DNA from: Lyophyllum atratum
Taxonomy: Eukaryota; Basidiomycota; Agaricomycetes; Agaricales; Lyophyllaceae
Assembly (NCBI GenBank): GCA_014905825.1
Contig: JACGCN010000016.1
Coordinates: forward strand, 682,001-746,000
Direction of reading: 5' to 3'
Length of the DNA stretch: 64,000 nt
A model generated the notes under the pieces. The model searched no databases and was not told the origin of the DNA. It saw only the letters and a program-made list of their open reading frames with translations. Positions 1-10,785 of this stretch are shown piece by piece. The number at the start of each line of letters is the position of its first letter. Position 1 is the stretch's first letter. The position numbers and the translations under genes were made by a program.

Positions 1-208
1 GCGAGCTTCAGCATCTCCTTTGCTTCTTCCCTCTCTTTCTTACGTTCTCCTCGTGTCTATTTCTTTTTCCCTGACTCCACGCAGCGCGTGCTACGACTTT
101 TGACGATCTTTACAGCTGCATCTCTTTGTTCATCGACGACATATAGCCGCGAATCTTCTACGCTTCAACCGTCTCTTTACCTTTTGCATTCGCTTCATTC
201 GCTTCACC
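1..208 (+). promoter_or_regulatory. pyrimidine-rich leader upstream of first gene
   Basis: The stretch before the first start codon is strongly C/T-rich on the plus strand (runs such as cttcttccctctctttcttac), as is common in core promoters and 5' leaders of filamentous fungi. No TATA box was recognised. The window starts inside this region, so the full promoter is not visible. Confidence 0.35.
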
Positions 209-1298
209 ATGTCGTCTCCATCCACCCCTGCCCCTGCCTCTCCTCTCCAGCCTTACCACATTCGCAACCTCATCCTCATCCTTCGTCGCGCCAATGCCCA
301 TTACACCTACGTCGCGTCCCGCATCCGCGCCACCCTGCAGCCCACTCGCCATGCGCGCAGACGCGCCCAGCGTCTTGGACTAACCATTGATGTCGGTGCC
401 GCTGTGAAGTGTCCCCAGAAGCAGGTCAGCAACATCCCATTGCCCGTCCTCGAGGTCTCGCCAGGACATGCCCTCTCGTATCCCTACGCCACTGCAAGCC
501 CTTTGAGCCCCCCCATCGTTTCCATCCGGAAGCAGCCCAAGGTCGTCGACGAACGCTTGCTAGGCAAGGGTCGTCCCGCCCTTAAGTGCTCGATCCCTAC
601 CGTCCTCACACGCACCTCGCCCAACGGCACCACCAGCGCTCTTTCATCGGGGTCAGTGTACTCATCCATCTCGCTCTCTTCTGGACCGCCCGCGAAGAAG
701 GACGCCTCGGCTATCCGCTACTCCTCCCGCTGGTTCGCCACCGAGGACCAGGACTACCCGCACAACGCCACCGAGGTCGGGGCTTCCCCTGTCCGCGCCG
801 CTCCGGCGTTGCAGCAAGTGGAGTCCGAGGCACAATGGCAGCTCCTTGATGTGCCGATCGATGAAGATGAGATGGACTGGGATTTGGAGTTGCAGTATCC
901 TGAGGATGTCTGCGATATGGACGTCTCGCCTGCTACATCGGCCTCGTCCGAGTCCTCCAGTTCTTCATCCGCTTCCGAGTCCAATTCGGACTCGATCGCG
1001 TCTTCTCCGAGCCCCGCCACACCCGTAAGCTTTACACAGCAACCTCATTGCAATTTGATCTCACACTGTTGTTCATAGTCCTCGGGTGATGTCGCGCTGC
1101 CGTTGATGATTCGCATCAAGCGCAAGTCCATGGAGGTTCGTGATGAGGATTTGGTTGAGAAACGGCCGAGGGTGCGCGTTATCCCTATTCTTCCCTCGCG
1201 TCCATACTCACCTACCTCTCCTGTAGGTCTACCACAACGATGATGAAGTGGCTCGGCCCCTGCGCAGGAACGTTATCCGTATCCCTGCTCGCCAATGA
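209..1298 (+). CDS. unrecognised Ser-rich protein with acidic middle region
   Basis: Function not recognised. Three exons fit: 209-1024, 1079-1171 and 1227-1298, joined by GT-AG introns (GTAAGC at 1025, GTGCGC at 1172). They encode about 326 residues. The N-terminal ~60 residues are basic and helical with many Arg (TRHARRRAQRLGL). The middle is Ser/Pro-rich, followed by an acidic patch (DVPIDEDEMDWDLELQYP) and a poly-Ser tract. The last exons contain the basic strings IRIKRKSMEVRDED and RPLRRNVIRIPARQ. The first ATG after the C/T-rich leader was chosen. Composition suggests a largely disordered, possibly nuclear protein, but that is inference. Confidence 0.65.
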
Positions 1299-2066
1299 TG
1301 CCCCACTCTCTTTCTTTAGCGGCAGATTTGATCATCGTGCGTATCCCTTCCTCTTGGTCATCATATCAGACATTTACACCCATTTATAGTATCGCCTCCC
1401 TCTCTTTAACGTTCTTACGTCTTTTCGCATTACGACTTTCCACGCATATTATGCTCATGCCTCGCCACTCCTTCGTCTTTATTCTACAATCGACCTAGTT
1501 CTCTTGTAATCTCACCCTTCGTTAATCGGGCGCTTGCCCCCTCCCTCCTCCCTGCATCCTTCTATCAATGCCCTGCTTTGTGCTACCGTGTAGTATTCGG
1601 ACTATCACCTGGACTTTTTCCCTCTCTTTGCTGTGTATATGCTTTTCGGATCGTCCTTACCACCCCATTCACTCCCTGTGCAGCTCTGCCTCTAGAGCTG
1701 CTCTTCTATATCACTAGCTGATCTCCTTGCTGTATTACCTCGTTGCTGCATTTATGGACATACACCCATTTTGACCACATCTCGTTGGAGCAAACCATGC
1801 AACGCGAATGATGCAGGCCGGAGCTATGGTTCGCGCTGTCGAACTCAAGGAACAACAATTACAGTGCATTGTACATGGGTATACAATCTACGGGCATTGT
1901 ATATGTGGGTATCGAAGTAGATAGATGCCAGTAATGTCGAATGCAAACAGAGAATATAAGGTAGGTGGGTGGATGGTGGAACAAAGATACGTCACGCATG
2001 CAAGTCGGGGTACCCAAAGAAACAGGGAGGGAATTCAAACGAGACGAAACCGAAACCATAACAGGC
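1299..2066. other. intergenic region between convergent genes
   Basis: This 768-bp gap separates the 3' ends of two convergent genes and must hold both 3' UTRs. It is T/C-rich on its left side. A 67-codon open frame from 1295 has no coding character and overlaps the stop of the first gene. No RNA gene or repeat was recognised. Confidence 0.4.
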
Positions 2067-4119
2067 CTAGAAAATCGTCGCGAGCGCCCCATCATCCGAT
2101 CCACTCGCCCCCATCCCCTTCGCCGCCGCCCCAACCCCATTCTTCCCAAACGTAAACCCAACCCACACCCCCCGCCCAAATGGCTCCTCCTTCTCCTTCA
2201 CCCGGTCCACGTTCTTCTGCTTCTCCTTGACCTCGGCGTACTTGGCCATATCCTCGACGGAGGTGAAGTCGTCGTAGTACCCCGTGTCGAGCTCGGAGTC
2301 GAGGGCGGGGACGAAGGGCGCGCGCACGGCGCGGAGGTCCTCCCATTTTACTTTGGCGAAGAAGGGGTGTTCGGAGATTTGTGCGAGGGTGGAGTAGCGG
2401 ACGCTTGCGTGGGAGATTAGGCTGTCGGTGGGTGGTTGGGTCAGTCCTTGTGTTTGAGAGAGTGGATAGGGGAGACGTACCGAGTGACGGCGTCCCATGC
2501 GACGTCGGAGAGGTTGAAGATGAGGTCTTCGGGCTTGTCGTATTCGGGCCGGCGGAGGACTTTGGTCCAGTTCTTGAGGTTGGTCCAGGTTTCCTCGGGG
2601 CTGCTGCCGCTGAAGGGCGGGAAGCCGGCGAGGAACTCGAAGAGGATGCAGCCGAGGGACCAGTAGTCGACCGAGTATGTGTAGGGCTTGCCGCGCAGGA
2701 CTTCGGGGGCCTGGGTAAGAGGGAGGGCTGTTAGATGTTTGGGGTGAGGGGGATAGAATGTGGACTGACCATGTAGTCGGGCGATCCGACGATGGAGTCG
2801 GCGTAGCGTGGGTCTTCGTGTCTGATGGACCGGTAGATCGATCGTCGTTCTAGTGTTGAGCGGTGGACGACTTGGTTGTCTTTGACTTTGTCGAGCTAGG
2901 GAAGTGAGTTGAGAAGAAATCGGTTAAGTCGGCGACAATGGGGTCTCACCCGAATTTTGAGGGACTCGATCCTCTTGGGATTGAGCGCACCCGTCGCCAG
3001 CCCAAAGTCGGTCAACTTGACATGGCCCGTTCCGTCCACCAAAAAATTCTACCCGCGCGGTTGAGACTTCAGCATATGAACAGAAAATCGCAGAAGAACA
3101 GCGCACCTCTGGCTTTAAATCACGATGGATGTATCCTAGTTTGTGCAACTCTGTCACTGCGGCAAACATTTCGCTGATGTAGAAACGGGCGTGCTCCTCC
3201 TTGAGTACGCCCGAGTTGTTCAGGAGAGTCCGGAAATCGCCACCAGGAACATACTCCATGGCGAGGTATACATGCTGTGGGTCTTGGAACGCGTATAGTA
3301 GGCGCACGAGCCATGGTGTCTTGGTCGCTGTGAGGATGTCGCGCTCTACGAGGACGTGTCGGATCTGCGTGGATTAGGTATGAATGGAAGAATAAGGTCA
3401 AAGGTGGACAAGGTACCTCGTCCATTTTGTGCAGTGTGCGCTTCTTCATCTTCTTCAGTGCGCAGACCTCGCCGGTCTCCTGCTTTCGTGCTAAGAACAC
3501 CTCGCCGTACCCGCCCTGGCCGACCTGTGCGATGATGTGGAATTGGTCGACCTTGAGCTTGGTCCGGCGCCGGCGCAGAAGAACACGTTCACGCCCGCAA
3601 TACGATTTGAACTCTTTCGCATATTCGGCGGCCTTCAGGGCGCGCATCTCCGTGTCTGCATCGAAGTTTGCTCGTCGTTCTTTACGCGCGGCGAGGTACC
3701 CGAGTGTTTGGAAGTAATAATCGAGGAAATCTGTGATAGCAGCAGGTCCATGAGCATGCTATACCCCGATGTTGCGAAATGGCGTGCTTACATAGCTGGG
3801 CAACGGTGGCTTTCCTTCTGACCTCTGCACTCTCCAAGAGCTCCCTCTCCCACAGCTGCTGCGCGCCACCTTGCCTGAGTGTCGACCCGCCCCTCGCAGT
3901 GTCCATTGTGATATCATGCGCTCCGGCCATGGTCATACCTTTAGCCGTGGCCATGTGGATGTCCACATAGTCGCCTCCCACGCCGGCGGGGAGGCCTTTA
4001 GCCGTGTCCATGTGGACATCGCGGTAGTACGGGATGCCGTCGTACTTGGTGGGTGATGAGGAGATAGTTGGGGTCGATGTTGCGGATGACGATGTCGGGA
4101 TCTTTGTGGCAGCCTTCAT
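2067..4119 (-). CDS. NDR-family Ser/Thr protein kinase, Dbf2/Sid2 type
   Basis: AGC-group kinase of the mitotic exit/septation initiation network, which acts with a Mob1 partner at spindle poles and the division site. Visible kinase motifs in order are the Gly loop GQGGYGEVF, the catalytic Lys in CALKKM, the HRDLKPE loop, the DFGLA motif, the long NDR-type insert, and SPDYMAPEVL. The C-terminal hydrophobic motif region VGFTFGKNG is present. Before the kinase domain lies a Mob-binding-like segment (LDYYFQTLGYLAARKERR). The gene is split by several short introns; the first is 3791-3731. The start at 4119 is the first in-frame ATG of a Ser/Thr-rich N-terminus. The gene is divergent from SPC25. 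A Cbk1/Orb6-type NDR kinase is the alternative, but the pre-kinase segment and C-terminus favour Dbf2. Confidence 0.88.
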
Positions 4120-4262
4120 GTCTGTTGCAGCGGCGTCGGCGGACTGCTGCGTGCGGTTGGATGAAAGGTTCGATAGGTTCGATTTCCGATCGCGTCGCGA
4201 ACCATTCTGGGCGACGCATCACATGATCAGTCGCGTCCCTTCTCAAGACCACCATTGGCATC
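4120..4262. promoter_or_regulatory. shared promoter of the Dbf2-type kinase and SPC25
   Basis: Only 143 bp separate the two divergent start codons, so both core promoters must overlap here. Both products act in mitosis, which makes co-regulation plausible. No specific transcription factor site was recognised. Confidence 0.5.
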
Positions 4263-5231
4263 ATGCCACCCGTCCCTCTTCCGCAGATCAACCTTGCAAC
4301 CATACTCACTGAGCCTAACCCGCAGATAGACCTCAGGCTTTCCGTCTACGAGGATTCGACGCGTAGCTTTCTCAAGGCTGTCTCCAACTACAAGAACCGC
4401 GCCATCACCAGTATCTCTGAGCGGCGGACAGCACAGGCGGCAGAGAAGAAGCGTGTGGCTGAGAAGACCCAGGCTATTGAAGCAGAGACAAATCAGTGTA
4501 AACTACGGGAGATTGATCTGGTCGCAGGTGAGTTCGTGTTGCTCTTGCCTGTACTGTGCTGATTCCTGCCAGATCTCGAGCGCGAAAAGGAGGAACGCAA
4601 AGATGCAGAACTCTCTGTTGCAGCCTTCAAACGACAGCTTGCTACCCTGCGCGAAAAGTGCCAGACTATTGAAGCGGAGATCGAGCAGTACCGTGCAATA
4701 ACAGCCAATCTCCAACGAGGTGCCGTCTTCTATATCTCTCCTCACCTCTCTATGTGTTCAACCTTCCACAGAACGCGCTGCTGAGAAAAGCACACTCCGG
4801 AATCACGCGCAGCATGTTTCGCCTGAGATCGCAGCTGTCGAGAGTCTCCTTGGCTGTGTCGTGGAGGGCATTGAGCCTGAGCGGCTGCTTCTGCGCTTCG
4901 TCCACATCGACCCGGCGGCCCCTGATCGCGAGTGTAGCATGGTGTTGGACGTAAGCGGACAGGCGTATAAAGGTATGCGTCTTCTCGTCAACTTTGCCTC
5001 AATTCCGCCTTCACCCTTCCCCGCTTCGCTCCTCGTGTTCAGCCACATGGTTTGCACTGGCATGTTCAAGATCCTCGCGACTAACGTTGTTTTCCAGTCG
5101 TCACCTCCTCTCCACCCCTCATCGCACTTCCGCTTCTCGTCAGCACGCTCAACGAGACACGCGATATCTATGCCTTCGTCCGCGAGGTGCACAACGCGTA
5201 TCAAGCGCAGTTTCAGCCGCCCACGCTTTAA
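4263..5231 (+). CDS. SPC25: kinetochore protein Spc25 (Ndc80 complex)
   Basis: Subunit of the Ndc80 complex that, with Spc24, docks the complex on the inner kinetochore. Four exons fit: 4263-4527, 4573-4719, 4772-4972 and 5098-5231, all with GT-AG introns, giving about 248 residues. The first 150 residues form a long coiled coil rich in Glu, Lys and Gln. The C-terminal globular domain is typical of the family: LRFVHIDPAAPDRE, then VLDVSG, then LVSTLNETRDIYAFVREV. Length matches fungal Spc25. The gene is divergent from the Dbf2-type kinase. Confidence 0.9.
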
Positions 5232-5368
5232 CAATATCATTCGTGAACCGCTACGTCCATTAGATTGTACGTCGCTGTATTCTATAACACTATTCATATA
5301 CCAGCGTGATAGGACATGATGACGGGCCTGGCCTGATCAAGTATGATAGTCAAATTGCCCACCTTGGC

Positions 5369-5886
5369 CTACTTTCTCTTTTTGCTAGCGGAGGCACCGC
5401 CTGCTTTGGTTGCGCGCTTTCTTTTCTTAGTGCAACCAGCTTCCGAACACGTTATTACATTACTGTTGACCCCTTGGTCCCCATCGTTGACATCTTCATC
5501 CCATTACAGAACATCGGCGGGGTCCGTTGTATGAAACGCTTGGACGCAGAACCGTCGACGAGAGCCCTGCTCGCTGTCCCAGGTATCGTCGCAGCATGTG
5601 CGGTACATTGTTATTGCGTCATCGCCAGTCTCGGTCCGCTCGCCATCGCCTACGTCAGAATGTTCGATTTCGCAGGCTTTGCGGTGGTTTGCGCTTGCGC
5701 GATAATCGTTGTGGCAGCGGACGCAATGTTCTGGGGACTGGGATTCCATGGTCAAAGGAGCTAATATTATGGAAAGCTCCTTGAGTTGCCCAGGTAACGC
5801 CTTCTGGATGGATTTCAATAGACATTCTCAGGAGTGGATCTCTGGAGCAAAGACTCCAATGTTCAGCGCGTTGAATTAGCCACCAT
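5369..5886 (-). pseudogene. Cys/His-rich paralogue A, degenerate
   Basis: Degenerate member of the local three-gene family (see 6237-6760 and 7613-8152). Recognisable pieces include HCVRCHNDYR, ACEIEH, CCDDTWD, FHTTDPADV and the tail CSEAGCTKKRKR. It has at least three lesions: a frame break shortly after the ATG at 5886, a small deletion with a frame change where the intact copy reads SVHTCLLETI, and an in-frame TAA at 5504-5506 in place of the QYHDD segment. The Lys/Arg-rich nuclear-localisation-like tail remains readable to a TAG at 5369. It is inverted relative to the other two copies. Confidence 0.7.
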
Positions 5887-6236
5887 CCTGGACTTCCAGC
5901 AGAATTTTCAAGTATCGGATACGTGGAGAAGGCTAGCCTGCTCACCAGTTTTCTGCCAACGCCACGGATCTGACAGTGAGTCAGTGACACGAGATAAGAG
6001 ACCAAACTGCCGGTGGGGCCAGTTGGAAGAAAACCTGTGACTCAAATTGGTGTATGTCACATTCACGTGGGTAGGGGGCCTGGTGTGACTAGGGCGTCGC
6101 GACCTCGAGCTCGCTTCCTCACTCTCCTCAAGCAGGCAGCATACAAGTTACCAGCTGGTGTTGAGCTGGTGAGCAATCTATAATCCTTTGTAGATCTCTA
6201 GAATTCTCATATAGTTTAAGCTCCAACTCGGCTAGA

Positions 6237-6760
6237 ATGGCAGCCAAATCACGTTCATCGCTGGAATCTTTGCTCAAGAATTCCACGGACGCAAGTGTCC
6301 GTGCATGCCTGTTAGGAGCCATAAAGAATGCATCTCCTGAACAGGTGAAGGAGCTCTTAGCCCTTCTAGCGCCTTTGGCACGAAATGGAAAAACCCTGAA
6401 CACTGTGTCCGCTGTCACAATGAGTATCGCGAGAACGAGAACCATAGCAGAGCTTGCCAGATCGAACATTCCGACGAGGGCGATGGAGAGCGGACTGAGA
6501 TTGGGGATGACCATGTGACCATGTCGCGCTCGTGTTGCGGCGATGAGTGGGACGGTGACGAGGAGTCGGATCGGCTGTTCTGTGTCGAGGATTTTCATAC
6601 GACGAATTCCAAAGATGTCCGCTACTACGACGAAGACGGTTATAAAGAGGATGGGTGCAACTACTTGGTGATACCCTGTTCGGAGGCTGGCTGTTCGATG
6701 AAGAGAAAACGCGTAACCAATGGCGATGCTGCATCAGGAAAGAAGAAGAAGGCTAAGTGA
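6237..6760 (+). pseudogene. Cys/His-rich paralogue B with homopolymer frameshift
   Basis: Second copy of the local family. It reads in frame from ATG at 6237 (SLESLLKNSTDASVRACLL) up to ARNGK. The conserved continuation (PEHCVRCHNEYR, ACQIEH, SCCGDEWDGD, FCVEDFHTTN, CSEAGCSMKRKR) lies in another frame. The break maps to an A5 run at 6389-6393. Everything downstream is intact to the TGA at 6758-6760, so this is either a one-base indel in a young pseudogene or an assembly error. If the base is removed the gene would be about as long as copy C. Confidence 0.65.
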
Positions 6761-7612
6761 GGCATTTGAACAGTCAACGGTGTGTATCACAAAATTCTCA
6801 GTCAATGTAAAGTTGTTATTTACGCGATGCGCCCAGGAGGAGAAGGACCATATTTCTATTCACATGAAGATTTACCTCTCAATAGCTACCCGACTGCTTA
6901 TTTCTTATGATATTTGTCAACTCATCGATCTGCAATTCGGACGGTGTCTATGGTGCGAACAAATTATATGTTTGACTGGCCAGCCACGTCAGGAACATGG
7001 GGTGTGCTTTTGGCAATGAGCTGCGCCACTATCAATTCACTCCGAGAAATGGTGATACACATTTTTTAAATGGTCATCTCTGGGCCTGTTCATATGACCA
7101 GTATCGCGGTACGCTCAGTCACTGCCAGATAGATTGGAGATGGGATGTTTCAAGGGGTTACATGTAGAGAATTAGCCCTGCAGGGATGGTTATGATCGGG
7201 CATTACTATGTAGTCTTCGTAAGTATCATCGCGACATCGCAAATACGCGTAGCATACTACATCCGATACATCTGAACATGCGGCGAACGGAATTGCGGCA
7301 AACGTTCGGGAGGCGTCCCTCCTGCAAGCCTGACGTGTGGGGCATTGCGTTTCGAAAAAGACTGGAAGGAGGTCTTGATCGGGTTTCGAAAAGGATGTGT
7401 TCTCGTCGTGTCACATCAGGTACAACACGCACATGACTGTGACATGTGGAGTTCGATAACTTTTAACTTTTGAGTTGGCACAGTTTCGTTTAGTGCTAAT
7501 ACTGCGCCGTGTCGAAATTGTGCTATGAGTCGGATGAAACCCAAGTTAACTGGTGAGCAGGTTACACTCGCTCATATATTTGTGGAATATTGAGGGTGTA
7601 TCAAAAGGCAGG
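6761..7612. other. intergenic between paralogues B and C
   Basis: About 850 bp with no convincing coding frame. It must contain the 3' end of copy B and the promoter of copy C. A short direct repeat of the form GTTTCGAAAA appears twice near 7350-7390. No RNA gene or transposon end was recognised. Confidence 0.35.
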
Positions 7613-8152
7613 ATGGCGGACAATCCACGATCAACCGTAGAGTCTTTACTGAAGAGCTCCACTCCAGAAAGCGTCCACACTTGCCTGCTAGAGACCATCA
7701 AGAAGGCATCACCCGGACAGCTCGAGGGGCTTTCAAGTCTCCTGGCTCCTTTAACGCCAAAATCGAAGGAACTCGTCCACTGTGTTCGATGCCACGAGGA
7801 GTACCGCGAGAGCGAAAACAACGAGGAGGCCTGCCAGATCGAACATGATGACGATGGTGAAGATGAAGAATTTTCCTCGGACGAGGGTGAACCCCGGTTT
7901 GTCCGGTCATGTTGTATGGACGTCTGGGACGGGGAAGATGACTCCTATCAACCGTATTGTGTTGAGGATTGTCATACGACGGATCCTACGGAAGTGCAGT
8001 ACCATGATGACGACCGGTATCGGGGAGAAGGGACGAATATGACGGTGATGAGGTGTTCGGAAGCTGGGTGCTCGAAGAAACGGAAGCGGGGAAAGAAGGA
8101 CAAGGGTGCGTCGAGTAGCAAAAAGGTGAAGAAGGCAAAGGTAGGCATTTAA
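7613..8152 (+). CDS. Cys/His-rich small protein, intact paralogue C
   Basis: Uninterrupted 179-residue protein of an unrecognised family present three times here. The N-terminal 45 residues are helical (TVESLLKSSTPESVHTCLLE). A Cys/His cluster follows: HCVRCHEEYR, ACQIEH, SCCMDVWDGE, YCVEDCHTTDP, and CSEAGC. This spacing suggests a zinc-binding fold. The C-terminus is a Lys/Arg/Ser tail (KKRKRGKKDKGASSSKK) resembling a nuclear localisation signal. The ATG at 7613 aligns with the starts of copies A and B. A DNA- or protein-binding nuclear role is inference only. Confidence 0.75.
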   Translation: MADNPRSTVESLLKSSTPESVHTCLLETIKKASPGQLEGLSSLLAPLTPKSKELVHCVRCHEEYRESENNEEACQIEHDDDGEDEEFSSDEGEPRFVRSCCMDVWDGEDDSYQPYCVEDCHTTDPTEVQYHDDDRYRGEGTNMTVMRCSEAGCSKKRKRGKKDKGASSSKKVKKAKVGI

Positions 8153-8561
8153 AATTACCGTTGACGGTCGACATCATGTGTTGCAAATACTGAAGTGGTG
8201 TATCCTGAAGTGACTAGGACCGTGTATTTACCCGCGTCACCATATACTTTGCAAACTAATCAGGAGATGTCTGCTTGTCTTATGCTATGTCAGGAATGTA
8301 CTTAGGTTGGTAATGAGTTACCCCACGATGGATTTGCTTCAAAAGATGACGATCCATGGTTTTTTTCTATGGTCATGTCCAAGTTTAAGCATACGCGACT
8401 CGCGAGCTTCGCGGGGCCTGTGTAATTTTGTCGCGGGTCGTAAAATTGATACCACGTGATGAATCTCCGATCTCGATCTTTCAAATCTGCAGCCTTTGCT
8501 TGCTTTACTTTTGCCCACTCTCCTTTTGCGCCGACCGACCAGTACAGTACCAGTACGAGCC
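8153..8561. other. intergenic between paralogue C and RPA12
   Basis: This 409-bp gap carries the 3' end of copy C and the promoter of RPA12. The last 100 bp are T/C-rich. No other feature was recognised. Confidence 0.35.
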
Positions 8562-9222
8562 ATGGCCACGCCCGACGTCCGCGCGCACAAGATAGGTCGG
8601 TCCAGTTGCTCCTCTTCTCACCTACTGAAGCTGAATCTTGTGCAATTTAGGTTCTCTTCTGTTCTGCCCGACCTGCGGGACGCTCCTTTCGCTGCCTCAG
8701 GATGGGGAGGACGCGGTGACGTGCGAACAGTGCGGGCACGTCGAGCCTGCGAGTTGTGCGTCTGTTTTTGAGTCTTAGTGGGGCGGACGTTTTGTGTTCT
8801 CATTGTACGACGGGTAGCCTATGAAAATATCGAGATCACGACGCGGTCACATCCTGACGCGTTCCCGAGTGCGCTGCGGCAGAAGCGCAAGACGCAGACG
8901 AAGCTGCATGAGAAGGGCGATCAGGGGACACTGGTGCGTTGGTTCGAGTGCCTTGGTCAACACTATGTTCATGGTATGATAGGTGTCTGAGAAATGTCCT
9001 GGGTGTGGACATCTCTCGGCGTACTCGAAGGAGATGCAGGTGCGCGATACTGGGTTCTTCTTTAGTTGGTGTGGTCTGACTGGGTTTGTGCATAGCTTCG
9101 CGGTGCGGATGAGGGCTCGACGATCTTTTACACTGCAAGTCCACCCTATGTTATAATCTACTTCTGCTAATCTTTTTTATTAGTGCGTGGCCTGCAAACA
9201 CGGCTGGCGGGTCAACAACTGA
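8562..9222 (+). CDS. RPA12: RNA polymerase I subunit Rpa12 (A12.2)
   Basis: Small zinc-ribbon subunit of RNA polymerase I, needed for RNA cleavage and termination of rRNA synthesis in the nucleolus. Six exons fit: 8562-8595, 8651-8755, 8818-8933, 8983-9039, 9096-9134 and 9184-9222. The N-terminal ribbon reads FCPTCGTLL then CEQCGH. The C-terminal ribbon reads CPGCGH, then LRGADEGSTIFYTCVACKHG and ends WRVNN, the hallmark of the Rpa12/TFIIS fold with its acidic DE tip. The last intron has a GC donor (ACT|GCAAGT). The gene is convergent with OST5, 58 bp apart. Confidence 0.92.
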
Positions 9223-9280
9223 GGTCAAGCATCGCCTATTTTTGTGGGGGGTATACAGTCATTGTACAATATCCTGGGGA

Positions 9281-9633
9281 CTATACATACACGCCCGCGG
9301 AGCAAAAGAGTGCGACGACGCCGAAACCTGCGAGGATGCTGGCGGTGGATGCGACGGCCGTTTCGCGGATGGGGATGGTGCTTTTGGGGAGTCTGTACGT
9401 GTGCGATTAGGATTACGTGTCGTAGGGTATGATGAATGACATACGTTGTAAAGTAGAATGCGAGAACGAATGTGGAGGACAGGAGGAGTGCTGCGAGGTA
9501 GGGGAGGAGTGCCACGGGGACTATGGGGGAAAACGGCGGTAGAGCCGCGTGGAGTGCCTGTGTAGACGTCAGTGGTGGGGCAGCGTTCATTGTATGAGGT
9601 ATAGCTTGCCTGTGTGGTGGTGTAGGTGGACAT
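9281..9633 (-). CDS. OST5: oligosaccharyltransferase subunit Ost5
   Basis: Small ER membrane subunit of the N-glycosylation oligosaccharyltransferase. Two transmembrane helices are visible: one in PVALLPYLAALLLSSTFVL and one in ILAGFGVVALFCSAGVYV, whose GVYV end is typical of Ost5. The preferred model starts at 9633 (MSTYTTTQ) and uses a GC-AG intron to reach ALHAALPPFSP. A second intron (GTATGT...CAG) separates the two helices. An alternative start at 9590 (MNAAPPLTSTQ) reads straight through without the first intron. The spliced N-terminus fits the family pattern better. The gene is divergent from YOP1. Confidence 0.8.
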
Positions 9634-9789
9634 GGTGGTTGCGTGTAACTTTAAGGGGAGCACGTGGACGGTGACGACAGCGTTGTCAGCACGTGTTTGG
9701 CAGGATAACAACGGAATTTTCTGCGGCAACTGTCTCTCCTCCACATACTACGATCTTCACGACTTTTCTTATTACTCGCCCCCAACACG
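9634..9789. promoter_or_regulatory. shared promoter of OST5 and YOP1
   Basis: Only 156 bp separate the divergent starts. Both genes encode ER membrane proteins, so common control is plausible but not shown. No named motif was recognised. Confidence 0.45.
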
Positions 9790-10458
9790 ATGTCCGCCGC
9801 ACAAAAAGTCCAGCAGCACCCCATGTTCGTCCAGGCCCAGAACAAGGTCCAGTACCATCTTGGCCAGCTCGACAAGGAGGTCCGTTGCCACCCGATGTCT
9901 GATCCTGCGCCCGCTCACATTGACGCCCGTTCTTTAGCTCACCAAGTACCCCGTCCTCAACAACTTGCAGGACCGTACCCAGGTCCCCAGGACATACATT
10001 GTCCTTGGCGGTATCTCCCTCCTTACCATTTTGCACCTCATCAACCCCCTCGCTGCTGTTGTGTCCAACCTCGTTGGTTGGGCGCTCCCCGCGTACCTCT
10101 CCTTCAAGGCCATCGAATCGCCGTCGCATAACGACGACATCCAGTGGCTCACCTACTGGGTCGTCTTCGGCTTCTTCAACTTCTTGGAGAGCTTTGCTCT
10201 CCGTGTTGTACTCTACTATCTCCCCTGGTACTTTGCGTTCAAGACCATTTTCGTTCTCTGGCTCCAGCTCCCTGCCTTCCGTGTACGTACATATTCGTAG
10301 TTGTCTTGCTCTGTGCTGATCATTCTATCTTTCAGGGCGCACAAGTCACGTATCTCAACCTCCTCAAGCCTGTCCTCAACAACGTCTCTTCCCAGTCCCG
10401 CATTGTTGTACCTCCTACCAGCAACACCAGCACCGCCGACCCGGTCCACCACGAGTAG
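9790..10458 (+). CDS. YOP1: ER-shaping protein Yop1 (REEP5/DP1/TB2 family)
   Basis: Reticulon-like integral ER protein that bends membrane into tubules through hairpin segments. Three exons fit: 9790-9879, 9938-10282 and 10336-10458. The TB2/DP1 domain is clear: YIVLGGISLLTILHLINPLA, then GWALPAYLSFKAIESP, then QWLTYWVVFGFFNFLES and the helix YYLPWYFAFKTIFVLWLQLP. About 185 residues, the usual family size. The start follows a C/T-rich leader. Divergent from OST5. Confidence 0.93.
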
Positions 10459-10667
10459 ACTAGTGCAGCATCCGAGGTGACTTGTGCACCTTGGGCTGTG
10501 TGGCGGTGGCAGTACTCCCCTAATGTGGCCGCGTTCCATTTTCTTCTCCACGATAGACTTTCTTGTCCCTATTCTACCATGCATGATTTTATTGTATCGA
10601 GTCTGCGATAGTTAGTGACCCAACACGCCTTTTTTTGACCAGCACCGTGTGAGGGCGTTGCCATGCA

Positions 10668-10716
10668 TGACGTGGCTGACGGCGACCTTCCGTGACGTGA
10701 ATACCTTCTGTGACGT
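10668..10716. promoter_or_regulatory. cluster of three TGACGT (CRE-like) motifs
   Basis: TGACGT occurs at 10668, 10693 and 10711, within 50 bp and ending 70 bp before the start of the ABC transporter gene. TGACGT(CA) is the core recognised by ATF/CREB-type bZIP proteins. The clustering next to a start codon suggests stress- or cAMP-linked control of the transporter; this is inference. Confidence 0.45.
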
Positions 10717-10785
10717 ATACATCGACAAACAATGACGATGTATTGCTATTACATGTGGCTGTGCTATAAGTTGCTGCCATACGCC

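Noticed and set aside
1295..1498. 67-codon frame after the first gene
   Set aside because: Overlaps the stop codon of the gene and lies in its probable 3' UTR; no motif.
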